From contig WTJN01000034.1 in the NCBI GenBank assembly GCA_011526265.1, positions 1 through 52,853 of the forward strand: a DNA stretch of 52,853 nucleotides, in the 5' to 3' direction. The translations under genes were made by a program, and so were the position numbers. How positions within the stretch are numbered: position 1 is the stretch's first letter; the number at the start of each line of letters is the position of its first letter. This DNA is from Candidatus Arcticimaribacter sp. Lineage in GTDB: Bacteria > Bacteroidota > Bacteroidia > Flavobacteriales > Flavobacteriaceae. Of this stretch, positions 16,635 through 27,361 are shown piece after piece. The notes beneath the pieces were generated by a model, which searched no databases, was not told the DNA's origin, and worked only from the letters and a program-made list of their open reading frames with translations.

Positions 16635-17837
16635 CTAGCGGAGAATTTGATCAAAAATGTCTTGCGCGACCGCCGCTTTTGACTTAAGGTCAAAATGAAC
16701 GATATCGCCTTCGGCATGAATAAAGGTAACCTTATTTTGATCACCACCAAAACCGTCGTGTGGGTCGTTCAATGAATTCAAGACAATTCCATCAAGTTTT
16801 TTACGACGGCATTTCTCTGTCGCATTTTCCAATTCATTTTCGGTTTCGAGCGCAAATCCGAGCAGGTATTGTTTGTTTTTCTCCTCGCCCATCTGCGCAA
16901 GTATGTCTTTGGTAGGCTGCAATTCAATGACCGGTATTGCTGCGGTTTTTTTAATTTTTTGAGCAGCCACTTGCGTGGGAGAAAAGTCGGCAACGGCAGC
17001 GGCGGCTATGGCAATATCCACTGTGGCATAGACCTCAAAAACAGCCGAATACATTTCTTGCGCACTCACTACGGGAATAACGGTAATGTTCGAATGCTTA
17101 GCGGTCAAAGCTGTTGGCCCAGAGACAAGCAGAACTTCTGCGCCTTTATGGGCAGCTGTTTCAGCAAGGGCATACCCCATTTTGCCCGAAGAGTGGTTGC
17201 CGATAAATCTCACCGGATCAATCGCTTCATAGGTGGGTCCCGCAGTAATCAATACTTTTTTCCCATAGAGGGGCGCTGTTTTTTGTAGAGTTTTTTCTAC
17301 TTGGACAAGGATGTCTTCAGGCTCCATCATGCGGCCTTTGCCTTCCAAACCACTCGCCAAGAAGCCTTCTTGAGCGGGAAGTATATGATGACCAAACGCT
17401 TCTAGTTGTGCTAGATTACGTTGATTGGCAGGATGGGCATACATGTCTAAATCCATAGCAGGAGCAACGAAAACAGGACAATTAGACGATAAATAACACG
17501 CCAACAGCAGGTTATTGCAACGGGCGTGGGCCATGGCCGATAGGGTATTGGACGTTGCCGGGGCGATGAGCATGAGATCGGCCCAAAGCGCCAAGTCCAC
17601 ATGGTTGTTCCATTCGGGGTATTCTCCGTCCTTTTGTGTAGTAAATTGTGCAACAACAGGGTTGTTGCTCAAGGTCGAGAGTGTTAATGGGGTAACAAAA
17701 TCTTCAGCAGCAGGAGTCATGACCACTTTTACCTCGGCACCCGCTTTAACCAGTGCACGCACCAACAAGGGAGTCTTGTAGGCAGCGATACCCCCGGAGA
17801 TACCCAGTAGAACGTTCTTGCCCCGAAGAATCGACAT
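16635..17837 (-). CDS. coaBC: Bifunctional phosphopantothenoylcysteine decarboxylase / phosphopantothenate-cysteine ligase
   Basis: 400 residues from ATG 17837; the frame upstream overlaps rpoZ and is not needed. The N-terminal FMN-dependent decarboxylase (about 1-175) has GISGGIAAYKTP and catalytic His79 in NNHVDLALWAD. At the positions of the E. coli Asn125 and Cys158 there are Asp129 (PAMDLDM) and Ser162 (LASGLEG), which I recall as the Bacteroidota pattern. The C-terminal ligase part from about 185 has ITAGPTYEAIDPVRFIGN and SSGKMGYALA. It supplies 4'-phosphopantetheine for CoA. It starts five bases after the rpoZ stop. Confidence 0.95.
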   Translation of the reverse strand: MSILRGKNVLLGISGGIAAYKTPLLVRALVKAGAEVKVVMTPAAEDFVTPLTLSTLSNNPVVAQFTTQKDGEYPEWNNHVDLALWADLMLIAPATSNTLSAMAHARCNNLLLACYLSSNCPVFVAPAMDLDMYAHPANQRNLAQLEAFGHHILPAQEGFLASGLEGKGRMMEPEDILVQVEKTLQKTAPLYGKKVLITAGPTYEAIDPVRFIGNHSSGKMGYALAETAAHKGAEVLLVSGPTALTAKHSNITVIPVVSAQEMYSAVFEVYATVDIAIAAAAVADFSPTQVAAQKIKKTAAIPVIELQPTKDILAQMGEEKNKQYLLGFALETENELENATEKCRRKKLDGIVLNSLNDPHDGFGGDQNKVTFIHAEGDIVHFDLKSKAAVAQDIFDQILR

Positions 17838-17842
17838 TGGTT

Positions 17843-18163
17843 CTATTCTTCCGTATTGCGGTGATAAACGCGGTCGTTTAACCACTCCTCTACGGCCAAA
17901 GCATGTGGCTTAGGAAGGCTTTCATAAAACTTAGAAACCTCAATCTGTTCCTTGTTTTCGAAAATTTCTTCTAGGCTATCGTTGTGAGTGGCAAACTCAT
18001 CGAGCTTTTCGTGCAACTCTTTCTTGATGTCAAGATTGATTTGCGCCGATCGTTTTGCGATAATCGAAATGGCTTCGTAAATGTTTTGCGTGGACTGCTC
18101 TACGTTGTTTTTGTCGTAAGTTGTCGTAGATGTCGGTGCTTTTGATTCTCTGTACTTGGTCAT
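17843..18163 (-). CDS. rpoZ: DNA-directed RNA polymerase subunit omega (Bacteroidota form)
   Basis: 106 residues. The central segment NIYEAISIIAKRSAQIN matches the conserved helix of omega that binds the beta' C-terminus (E. coli VxIAAKRARQ region). The remainder is the longer, acidic Bacteroidota version of the subunit. The location between bamD and coaBC is the conserved one in this lineage and supports the call. It starts 18 bases after the bamD stop. Confidence 0.87.
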   Translation of the reverse strand: MTKYRESKAPTSTTTYDKNNVEQSTQNIYEAISIIAKRSAQINLDIKKELHEKLDEFATHNDSLEEIFENKEQIEVSKFYESLPKPHALAVEEWLNDRVYHRNTEE

Positions 18164-18181
18164 CCTGCTAGTATTTTGAAG

Positions 18182-18997
18182 TTAAGGTTGTGTTGTTTCG
18201 AGCAACGCGATTTCTTTACTCACGCGTTTCATTTTTTTATCAATTTCATCCAGATAAAGGGTTTCTGGATAATAGCGCAACAAGGTCGATTGAATTTGCT
18301 CCAATCCTTTCAAGCGCTCTAATTTTTTGGTGATGATACTATTTACCGCAATTTCATAGGAGGAAAGAAACTTATAATAGATTGCATCTTCCCTAAAAGG
18401 GGTCCCGGGATAGCCTCGAATGAAATTATCCATGGCCTTAATGGCTGCTTTGTAATCGCGTATTGTGTGGTATTGCTTGGCGATTTCAAAGTCTTTCTTC
18501 TCCAGTTTGGTTTGCAATTCTTGCACGTAGGTGTTGGCCTCTGCAACAAAACTTGAGTTGGGATAATTGTCGATAAATATTTGCAGCTTATCCATGGCCT
18601 CGATGGTATTGGACTGGTCAAGACTAAAGAGTGGAGAAAGCATGTAATATGACTTGGCGGCCATGAAATTGGCTTCATCGATACGGTCACTGTTGGGGAA
18701 CGAACTCACAAAACTTTCAAACTGATAGGCTGCGAGATAATAATCTTTGGTTTCAAAATAGGTGTTGGCAAAGAAAAAGACAATCCGCTGGGATTGAGGT
18801 TTCCCTCGGTAGGCGGGCATGATCTGTTCAAACAAACGGTTGGCACGGCGATAATCACCCGAACGGTAGTATTCCTCCGCCGCTTTGTATTTTGCTGACA
18901 TGTCTGTGGAGTTGAGTACTTTCTGATAAGGACTACAAGCAGTGAACAAGAAAGTGGCTAGAAATATAAAAGCCACATGATTACAGAATTGTTGCAT
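18182..18997 (-). CDS. bamD: Outer membrane assembly lipoprotein BamD
   Basis: 271 residues. The signal peptide ends in a lipobox FTAC with Cys21 as the lipidated residue, so the protein is anchored to the inner face of the outer membrane. Repeated TPR-like helical pairs follow (YKAAEEYYRSGDYRRANRLF, ANTYFETKDYYLAAYQFE and others), as in BamD, which works with BamA in folding outer membrane proteins. It heads the bamD-rpoZ-coaBC-DUF4835 run. A perfect -7 element lies only four bases before the ATG. Confidence 0.93.
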   Translation of the reverse strand: MQQFCNHVAFIFLATFLFTACSPYQKVLNSTDMSAKYKAAEEYYRSGDYRRANRLFEQIMPAYRGKPQSQRIVFFFANTYFETKDYYLAAYQFESFVSSFPNSDRIDEANFMAAKSYYMLSPLFSLDQSNTIEAMDKLQIFIDNYPNSSFVAEANTYVQELQTKLEKKDFEIAKQYHTIRDYKAAIKAMDNFIRGYPGTPFREDAIYYKFLSSYEIAVNSIITKKLERLKGLEQIQSTLLRYYPETLYLDEIDKKMKRVSKEIALLETTQP

Positions 18998-19001
18998 GCC
19001 G

Positions 19002-19009
19002 CAAAGGTA
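19002..19009 (-). promoter_or_regulatory. -7 promoter element (TACCTTTG) of bamD
   Basis: Exact match to TAnnTTTG on the minus strand, ending four bases before the bamD ATG. No good -33 TTTG is seen at 19-20 bases. If active, transcription would begin at or next to the start codon. Confidence 0.5.
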
Positions 19010-19063
19010 GTAAAATTGTCAAGGAATTCCACGGCATCAATATTGCCAAAAAAGTGTGAAAGT

Positions 19064-19942
19064 TTAATCTATGTTTTGTGCAGCAACACGAATCCGCTCA
19101 TAGAGCGTCTCTGATGCGGAAACCAATGGAAGTCTGAGTTGATTTTCCATGGCGTTTTGTTGGTGCAATAAGGCTTTTAGACCTGTTGGATTTCCCTCTT
19201 CGAACAACAAAGAGATCAGGGGAAGAAAATTTTGCAACAACGCTTCTCCTTTTTCTTTTTTCCCTTCAAAACCGTAGCGAATCAATCGACTAAAAGCTTC
19301 GGGAAGTCCCCCTCCGATCACAGAAATAACACCGTCTCCCCCGGCCAAAGTCAGGTGAAAAGCGGTGGAATCATCTCCCGACAACACCAAAAAGTGTTCG
19401 GGCGTCTGGGCAATGAGCTCTTTTCCCAAGGTCAGATCACCCGTAGCGTCTTTAATCCCTATAATGTTGGTGTGGTCCTTGGCAAGGGCTAGTGTGGTTG
19501 AATTGGCAATGGACACGCCCGTTCTAGAGGGGACATTATAGAGCATAACCGGCAATGGTGCAGCCTTAGCGATCGCAGAATAATGCATGTAAATCCCCTG
19601 TTGATTGGGGCGATTGTAGTAGGGACAAACAGAAAGTATAGCGCAATACCCTGTGAAATCTGTGGTCGCTAGTTCATCCACCAACGCCTGGGTATTGTTT
19701 CCTCCCAATCCATAGACCAGGGGCAAACGGCCATCGACGAGGGCTACAATATGACGAGCAATCTTTTGTTTTTCAGCGGTTGTCAATGTAGCTGTTTCGG
19801 CTGTCGTTCCCAGAGCCACAATATAGTCTATCCCGGCGTGAATATAGGTCTCGATCAAGCCTGAAAAAGCAACATAATCCACCTGCCCATTCGCATCAAA
19901 TGGTGTCACTATTGCTACTCCAGTCCCTCTTAATTCTTTCAT
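19064..19942 (-). CDS. dapA: 4-hydroxy-tetrahydrodipicolinate synthase
   Basis: 292 residues, normal for the class I aldolase that condenses pyruvate with aspartate semialdehyde in lysine and diaminopimelate synthesis. The pyruvate-binding GTTAET is at 45-50, catalytic Tyr135 in LYNVPSRTG, and the Schiff-base Lys164 in IGIKDATGD. The start lies one base after the DUF6913 stop, so the two are cotranscribed. dapF, a later step of the same pathway, is elsewhere in the window. Confidence 0.96.
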   Translation of the reverse strand: MKELRGTGVAIVTPFDANGQVDYVAFSGLIETYIHAGIDYIVALGTTAETATLTTAEKQKIARHIVALVDGRLPLVYGLGGNNTQALVDELATTDFTGYCAILSVCPYYNRPNQQGIYMHYSAIAKAAPLPVMLYNVPSRTGVSIANSTTLALAKDHTNIIGIKDATGDLTLGKELIAQTPEHFLVLSGDDSTAFHLTLAGGDGVISVIGGGLPEAFSRLIRYGFEGKKEKGEALLQNFLPLISLLFEEGNPTGLKALLHQQNAMENQLRLPLVSASETLYERIRVAAQNID

Positions 19943-19943
19943 T

Positions 19944-20453
19944 TCAGATACGATTTAATTGCCGTAGGTATTTTTTAAGTTCCGTCTTCAATACGTCAAC
20001 TTCTTGGGGAGAAAACGCAAATATAAGGTCATTCAAGTCTTTTTCTGTGGGTAAAAAACCAACACTCAAACGGTGCTTTTTCGCCGATGATAACCAATTC
20101 AAATACAGGTCGTTGGATTGATGCATGTTGATCAACAAGTCGACTTCTTCTGCACAACTAACCTCAATTTCGTTGGGAAGTTTTCCAAAGAAACTGATTT
20201 CTTTGGGCCGAAGTACTGCACACATGGCATTGTCTTCCTGCGCAACAGTTCGTCGGACAGTCATGATCTGAATCTTATTCGCTTTAATGTTGAAGAAATC
20301 ACCTAGAGACGTGATTTGTTGGACGCTAATCTCCAAAGCCTCGTCCAAAACAACTCCAAGAGAGGTGACTTTGAATGAAGGTTCGTATCGCTTGGAAACA
20401 ACCATTTGCTCCAAACGTTTACGATAGGCTCTTTGATGAAAAAAACGCTTCAC
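19944..20453 (-). CDS. DUF6913 family protein
   Basis: 169 residues from GTG 20453. The frame can be read back to TTG 20507, but that would place the start before a terminator and a promoter, so the GTG after the -7 box is preferred. The start of the protein is basic (KRFFHQRAYRKRLEQ), followed by an alpha/beta core with SLGVVLDEALEIS and a DLLINMHQSNDLYLNWL segment. This matches a small family I know only from Bacteroidota, next to dapA. The function is unknown. Confidence 0.78.
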   Translation of the reverse strand: MKRFFHQRAYRKRLEQMVVSKRYEPSFKVTSLGVVLDEALEISVQQITSLGDFFNIKANKIQIMTVRRTVAQEDNAMCAVLRPKEISFFGKLPNEIEVSCAEEVDLLINMHQSNDLYLNWLSSAKKHRLSVGFLPTEKDLNDLIFAFSPQEVDVLKTELKKYLRQLNRI

Positions 20454-20463
20454 TTTTTTTTTG

Positions 20464-20471
20464 CAAATGTA
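20464..20471 (-). promoter_or_regulatory. -7 promoter element (TACATTTG) of DUF6913-dapA
   Basis: Perfect TAnnTTTG on the minus strand, ten bases before GTG 20453. The first T of the element is also the last T of the upstream terminator's T-run. A TTG about 25 bases upstream is too far for a standard -33. Confidence 0.5.
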
Positions 20472-20490
20472 AAAAACCTCGTGGGGTTTT
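20471..20490 (-). terminator. Rho-independent terminator after ligA
   Basis: On the minus strand: AAAACC, a six-base loop CCACGA, then GGTTTTTT, a short stem with an A-tract and T-tract. It lies about 47 bases after the ligA stop and before DUF6913. Confidence 0.65.
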
Positions 20491-20536
20491 CTTACGCAAT
20501 GATACAAATGTTACAAAACAACCGTTAAAGTTCTAT

Positions 20537-23357
<2,821 letters not shown>

Positions 23358-23361
<4 letters not shown>

Positions 23362-23840
23362 GCGAGTGTTTTGGTCATCCATACGTTACATGAGGTATGC
23401 CCCGTGGCCCCCATAGGTCCATCGATATAACCAAATGCCTTTTTCTTGTATAGCTTTTGCGCGGCCTTCATATATGGCATTGTTTCGAGATAACATTGGG
23501 TAAACCCTTTTTCTTTTGCAAAGCCAAGACAGGCGTCGATTAACTTTTCTCCCCACCCCATTCCTCTTGCTTGGGGGAGAAAATACATTTTTTGCAATTC
23601 ACATATCGCCTCCGGTCCCCCGGCAAGTGGTGCGATTCCTCCACCGCCCAACAGTTGCCCATCGACCTCGATGACAAAATAGGCAGAACGCGCCTTTTGA
23701 TAGGTAGAAAACATGGTGTCCAATTCTGGATCTGCATAGGCTGTACCCACCTTGGGAACACCCAATTCCACAAGGACCTCGCGGATTATTTTTGCGATTG
23801 CTTCATTATCATTTACTGAAATTTTTCTGAGGATAACCAT
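23358..23840 (-). CDS. GNAT-family N-acetyltransferase
   Basis: 160 residues with the GNAT fold: an N-terminal VILRKISVNDNEAIAKII strand-helix, a beta-hairpin YFVIEVDGQLLGGGGIAP, the acetyl-CoA loop LPQARGMGWGEKL (a Q/RxxGxG/A-type motif), and a C-terminal YLETMPYMKAAQKLYKKKAFGYI. It is translationally coupled to prmC. The substrate is unknown. It is divergent from ribD. Confidence 0.88.
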
Positions 23841-23847
23841 TACTTTT

Positions 23848-23855
23848 TACCTTTG
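23848..23855 (+). promoter_or_regulatory. -7 promoter element (TACCTTTG) of ribD
   Basis: Perfect TAnnTTTG in the gap between the divergent acetyltransferase and ribD. The open frame's first TTG (23853) lies inside it, so the ribD start must be further downstream. No convincing -33 is seen. Confidence 0.5.
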
Positions 23856-23894
23856 CGATGCAAGATATCATTTACTTATCTGATTCGAACAGCT

Positions 23895-24914
23895 TTGAAA
23901 GAAACTTTGATCATCGACGAACGTTTTATGCAACGCTGTTTGCATTTGGCTGAAAAGGGCCGTTCGACGGTTGCCCCCAATCCCATGGTGGGCTGCGTGA
24001 TTGTTCATCAAAACAAAATCATTGGCGAAGGCTGGCATCAAAAAGCAGGACAGCCCCATGCGGAAGTCAACGCAATTGCCAACGTGAAAGACAAAGCACT
24101 TCTAAAAAAAAGTACCGTATACGTTAGTTTAGAGCCCTGTAATCATTATGGACGCACCCCACCTTGCGCACATCTTTTGGTAGCGCAAGGCGTAAAACGT
24201 GTGGTTGTGGGCTGCCAAGACCCCTTTGAAAAAGTCAATGGCAGTGGCATAGAGACCCTACGCCAAGCCGGAATTGAAGTTGTCGTCGGAGTTTTGGAAA
24301 AAGCGTGCCAAAGACAAAACGAACGCTTTTTCATCTTTCATCAACAAAAACGCCCTTATATCCTTCTCAAATGGGCACAAACGGCCAACAACATGATTGC
24401 GCCATTGCCCGAAGACAAGGCCTCACAACGACCATTTTATATTGCGCAGCAATCCGATTTGCGTCGTGTACATCAATGGCGAAGCGAAGAGGCGGCGATT
24501 GCTGTGGGTGCACAAACCGCCATGGACGATGATCCTGCATTGACCACCCGATGGGTGCATGGGAATAACCCTGTACGTGTTTTGCTCGATCCGCATGACC
24601 GCGTTGGGAAAGAACACCGAATTTTTAATGGAGAAGCCAAGACCCTTCATTATACCCATTTGACCTTGGGGCTTTCCCCCAACCCCTCCCCAAAAGAATA
24701 CCTTTCGGCTGTATTAAAAGACTTGTACACAAAAGAAATCACGAGCCTGTTGGTCGAAGGAGGCCGATTTACACTTCAGCAGTTGATTGATGGCAATCTC
24801 TGGGATGAAGCTAGGATTTATATTGGAGAAAAAACTATTTCAGAAGGGATTGAAGCTCCTCAATTTCCCGCTATGCGTCAAGGGAAGCGTCATCAAGGGT
24901 GGCAGCATCGATGA
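23895..24914 (+). CDS. ribD: Bifunctional riboflavin biosynthesis deaminase/reductase RibD
   Basis: About 339 residues. Start candidates are TTG 23895, TTG 23907 and ATG 23928; TTG 23895 is chosen because relatives have several residues before the DERFMQRCL motif. The N-terminal deaminase zinc site is HAEVNA and PCNHYGRTPPCA. APNPMVGCVIV and a reductase domain with ILLKWAQTANN and LLVEGG follow. It catalyses two steps from the GTP-derived pyrimidine to the ribitylamino uracil. The C-terminus ends early in an unusual basic QGKRHQGWQHR tail inside the 44-base overlap with the convergent thioesterase. Confidence 0.93.
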   Translation: MKETLIIDERFMQRCLHLAEKGRSTVAPNPMVGCVIVHQNKIIGEGWHQKAGQPHAEVNAIANVKDKALLKKSTVYVSLEPCNHYGRTPPCAHLLVAQGVKRVVVGCQDPFEKVNGSGIETLRQAGIEVVVGVLEKACQRQNERFFIFHQQKRPYILLKWAQTANNMIAPLPEDKASQRPFYIAQQSDLRRVHQWRSEEAAIAVGAQTAMDDDPALTTRWVHGNNPVRVLLDPHDRVGKEHRIFNGEAKTLHYTHLTLGLSPNPSPKEYLSAVLKDLYTKEITSLLVEGGRFTLQQLIDGNLWDEARIYIGEKTISEGIEAPQFPAMRQGKRHQGWQHR

Positions 24915-25287
24915 CCTGTTTGAATACGGCCTGAAATTGCGCTGGACATCGCATGGGTTTACGACTATCGGAACGCATAAATGCCAGAGTCGTCATGGCT
25001 TCACAAACCAAGTCGTTGTGCTGATTATAGACACGGTAATCAAAACGCATTTTTACGAGGGGGACCGCATCCAAATGAATATGAACACGAAGGGTATCTT
25101 CAAATCGTGCAGGGGTTTTAAACTGTATGTTTGCCTCAATCACTGGCATCATCACACCGGCCAGCTCCATTTCGGCATAGGAAACTCCCAGTTGCGTTAA
25201 CCATTCGAGGCGGGCAACTTCAAAATAGCGCAAATAATTACTGTGATGCACAACACCCATTTGATCGGTTTCTCCATAACGAACCAA
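24871..25287 (-). CDS. Acyl-CoA thioesterase (4-hydroxybenzoyl-CoA thioesterase/hot-dog fold)
   Basis: 138 residues as read from TTG 25287. The motif VRYGETDQMGVVHHSNYLRYFEVARLEW contains the catalytic aspartate of the 4HBT/YbgC family. The family normally has about ten residues before VRY; the frame is open further upstream without an ATG, GTG or TTG, so a rare ATT start is an alternative. The location next to dnaA is as I recall in flavobacteria. It hydrolyses a small acyl-CoA, exact substrate unknown. The 3' end overlaps ribD. Confidence 0.85.
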   Translation of the reverse strand: MVRYGETDQMGVVHHSNYLRYFEVARLEWLTQLGVSYAEMELAGVMMPVIEANIQFKTPARFEDTLRVHIHLDAVPLVKMRFDYRVYNQHNDLVCEAMTTLAFMRSDSRKPMRCPAQFQAVFKQVIDAATLDDASLDA

Positions 25288-25478
25288 TAAGGGCGCAGAA
25301 ATGAAATGTGGCGTATTAAATTTAATCTTATTTTAATTAAATGAATGGGCTTAATTTCCAGAAAAAAAAAAAGAAAATCAAGAGCAAAACGTGTTTTTTT
25401 TTCACTTTTTTTACCCAATATTTGTCAAGACAAAATCGCATGGTAGAAACCACCTGCAAACCATTTTTTTGAAAGTCA

Positions 25479-26906
25479 ATGCAAAGAACTGCTTCTCAAT
25501 CTTGGAATAGCTGTTTGTCCTTTATAAAAGACAATATTCAACCACAAGCATACAAAACTTGGTTCGAGCCCATTGTCCCCTTAAAATTGACCGACAATGC
25601 CCTGAGTATTCAGGTGCCGAGTAAGTTTTTTTACGAGTGGCTGGAAGAGCACTACGTGAAACTGCTCAAAATTGCGTTGACCAAAGAACTGGGAGAAGGA
25701 GCCCGTTTGGTGTATGTCATCAAAATGGAAAACACCTATGGAAACAAACAACCGTTTACTGAAAGTATTCCCAGTAGTCAACAAACAGCTGTTGGCGCTC
25801 AACAGGTTGATGCACCTCTGAGTAGCATCAGTACCCAACTAAAAAACCCGTTCATCATTCCTGGCATAAGGAACCTGCAAATTGAATCCCAACTCAACCC
25901 CAACTATAATTTTCAGAATTTCCTTGAAGGCGACTCCAACCGTCTTGCGCGTTCGGCAGGAATTGCTGTTGCCAACAAACCGGGAGGTACGTCGTTCAAT
26001 CCACTCCTTATATTTGGAAATGTTGGACTAGGAAAAACCCACCTTGCGCATGCCATTGGTGTGCAGATCAAAGAAAAATTCCCCGATAAAACGGTCCTCT
26101 ATATTTCTGCCGAAAAATTTACCCAGCAGTACATTGAATCGGTGAAGAAAAATACCCGCAACGACTTCATTCATTTCTATCAACTCATCGATATCTTGAT
26201 TATAGATGATGTGCAGTTTTTTTCGGGCAAGTCGGGAACACAGGATGTATTCTTCCATATTTTCAATCACCTCCACCAAAACGGAAAGCAGGTCATTCTC
26301 ACCTCTGACAAAGCCCCTGTGGATATGCAAGACATTGAGCAGCGCTTGCTCTCACGTTTCAAGTGGGGACTCTCGGCAGAGTTGCAACAACCCAATTTTG
26401 AAACGCGTATTTCAATCCTGAAAAACAAGCTTTATCGCGACGGTGTGGTTATTGACGATGAAATCATTGAGTATGTCGCCAAAAACATCAAGACCAACAT
26501 CAGAGAACTGGAGGGCGCGATTATTTCTTTGATCGCTCAGTCTTCCTTCAACAAAATGGAGGTCACCATTGATTTGGCCAAAGAGATTGTAGAGAAATTT
26601 GTCAAAAACACCAAACGCGAAGTCAGTATCGACTACATTCAAAAAGTGGTGTCTGAATACTTTCAAATGGATGTGGAAACCCTTCAATCCAAAACACGCA
26701 AACGACATATTGTGCAAGCGCGACAATTGGCCATGTACTTCGCCAAAAAGTTCACCAAAGCCTCATTGGCTAGTATTGGTAGTCAGATTGGTAAGCGCGA
26801 TCACGCTACGGTGTTACACGCCTGTAAAACCGTTGACAACCTTTCTTTTACCGACAAACAATTTCGTAAATACGTCGAAGACCTCAACAAAAAGCTGACG
26901 CTCTAA
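25479..26906 (+). CDS. dnaA: Chromosomal replication initiator protein DnaA
   Basis: 475 residues with all four domains. Domain I has WNSCLSFIKDNIQPQAYKTWF; a variable linker spans about 90-140. The AAA+ domain has Walker A GNVGLGKTH and Walker B LIIDDVQFF. The C-terminal helix-turn-helix has the signature GKRDHATVLHACKTV. The ATG is supported by domain I starting at once. The 190-base A+T-rich gap upstream shows no clear TTATCCACA box, so there is no sign that oriC lies there. The phosphatase gene begins eight bases after the stop. Confidence 0.97.
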   Translation: MQRTASQSWNSCLSFIKDNIQPQAYKTWFEPIVPLKLTDNALSIQVPSKFFYEWLEEHYVKLLKIALTKELGEGARLVYVIKMENTYGNKQPFTESIPSSQQTAVGAQQVDAPLSSISTQLKNPFIIPGIRNLQIESQLNPNYNFQNFLEGDSNRLARSAGIAVANKPGGTSFNPLLIFGNVGLGKTHLAHAIGVQIKEKFPDKTVLYISAEKFTQQYIESVKKNTRNDFIHFYQLIDILIIDDVQFFSGKSGTQDVFFHIFNHLHQNGKQVILTSDKAPVDMQDIEQRLLSRFKWGLSAELQQPNFETRISILKNKLYRDGVVIDDEIIEYVAKNIKTNIRELEGAIISLIAQSSFNKMEVTIDLAKEIVEKFVKNTKREVSIDYIQKVVSEYFQMDVETLQSKTRKRHIVQARQLAMYFAKKFTKASLASIGSQIGKRDHATVLHACKTVDNLSFTDKQFRKYVEDLNKKLTL

Positions 26907-26914
26907 CCCCCGCA

Positions 26915-27361
26915 ATGGTGTCCAAAAGCGTATTGATGGTATGTTTGGGGAACATTTGTCGTTCTCCACTAGCGCATGGCATTATGGCCCATTTAACACA
27001 AACACTCCCTGTAGAAGTCGATTCTGCCGGGACAGCCAGTTACCATGTGGGTAACCCACCCGACCCAAGAAGTATTGCAGAAGCGGCCAAACATGGCGTT
27101 GATATTTCGAACCAAAAAGCCCGACAATTTACCCCCAATGATTTTAAGGCATTTGACCATATCTTTGTCATGGACAGGCAAAACCTCAAACATGTGCTTG
27201 CACAGGCGAGTAGTCAACAAGAAATGGATAAAGTACAACTGTTGCTCGGCGATACAGAAGTAGAAGACCCTTACTACGGCGGAGAAGAAGGCTTTGCCAT
27301 TGTGTACAATAAAATTTTCGCTGCTTGCACCAGCATTATTTCGGCATGGGAAAAAGCGTAG
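26915..27361 (+). CDS. Low-molecular-weight protein-tyrosine phosphatase
   Basis: 148 residues. The CX5R P-loop is CLGNICRS with nucleophile Cys10 and Arg16, directly followed by the conserved SP. The general acid Asp118 lies in VEDPYYGG. It is cytoplasmic and removes phosphate from protein tyrosine or arginine. It is the second gene of the dnaA run, and its last 16 bases overlap the start of the methyltransferase gene. Confidence 0.93.
   Translation: MVSKSVLMVCLGNICRSPLAHGIMAHLTQTLPVEVDSAGTASYHVGNPPDPRSIAEAAKHGVDISNQKARQFTPNDFKAFDHIFVMDRQNLKHVLAQASSQQEMDKVQLLLGDTEVEDPYYGGEEGFAIVYNKIFAACTSIISAWEKA

Noticed and set aside
25288-25478. oriC in the A+T-rich gap upstream of dnaA
   Set aside because: No TTATCCACA-like boxes could be seen; the A-runs and T-runs alone are not evidence of an origin.
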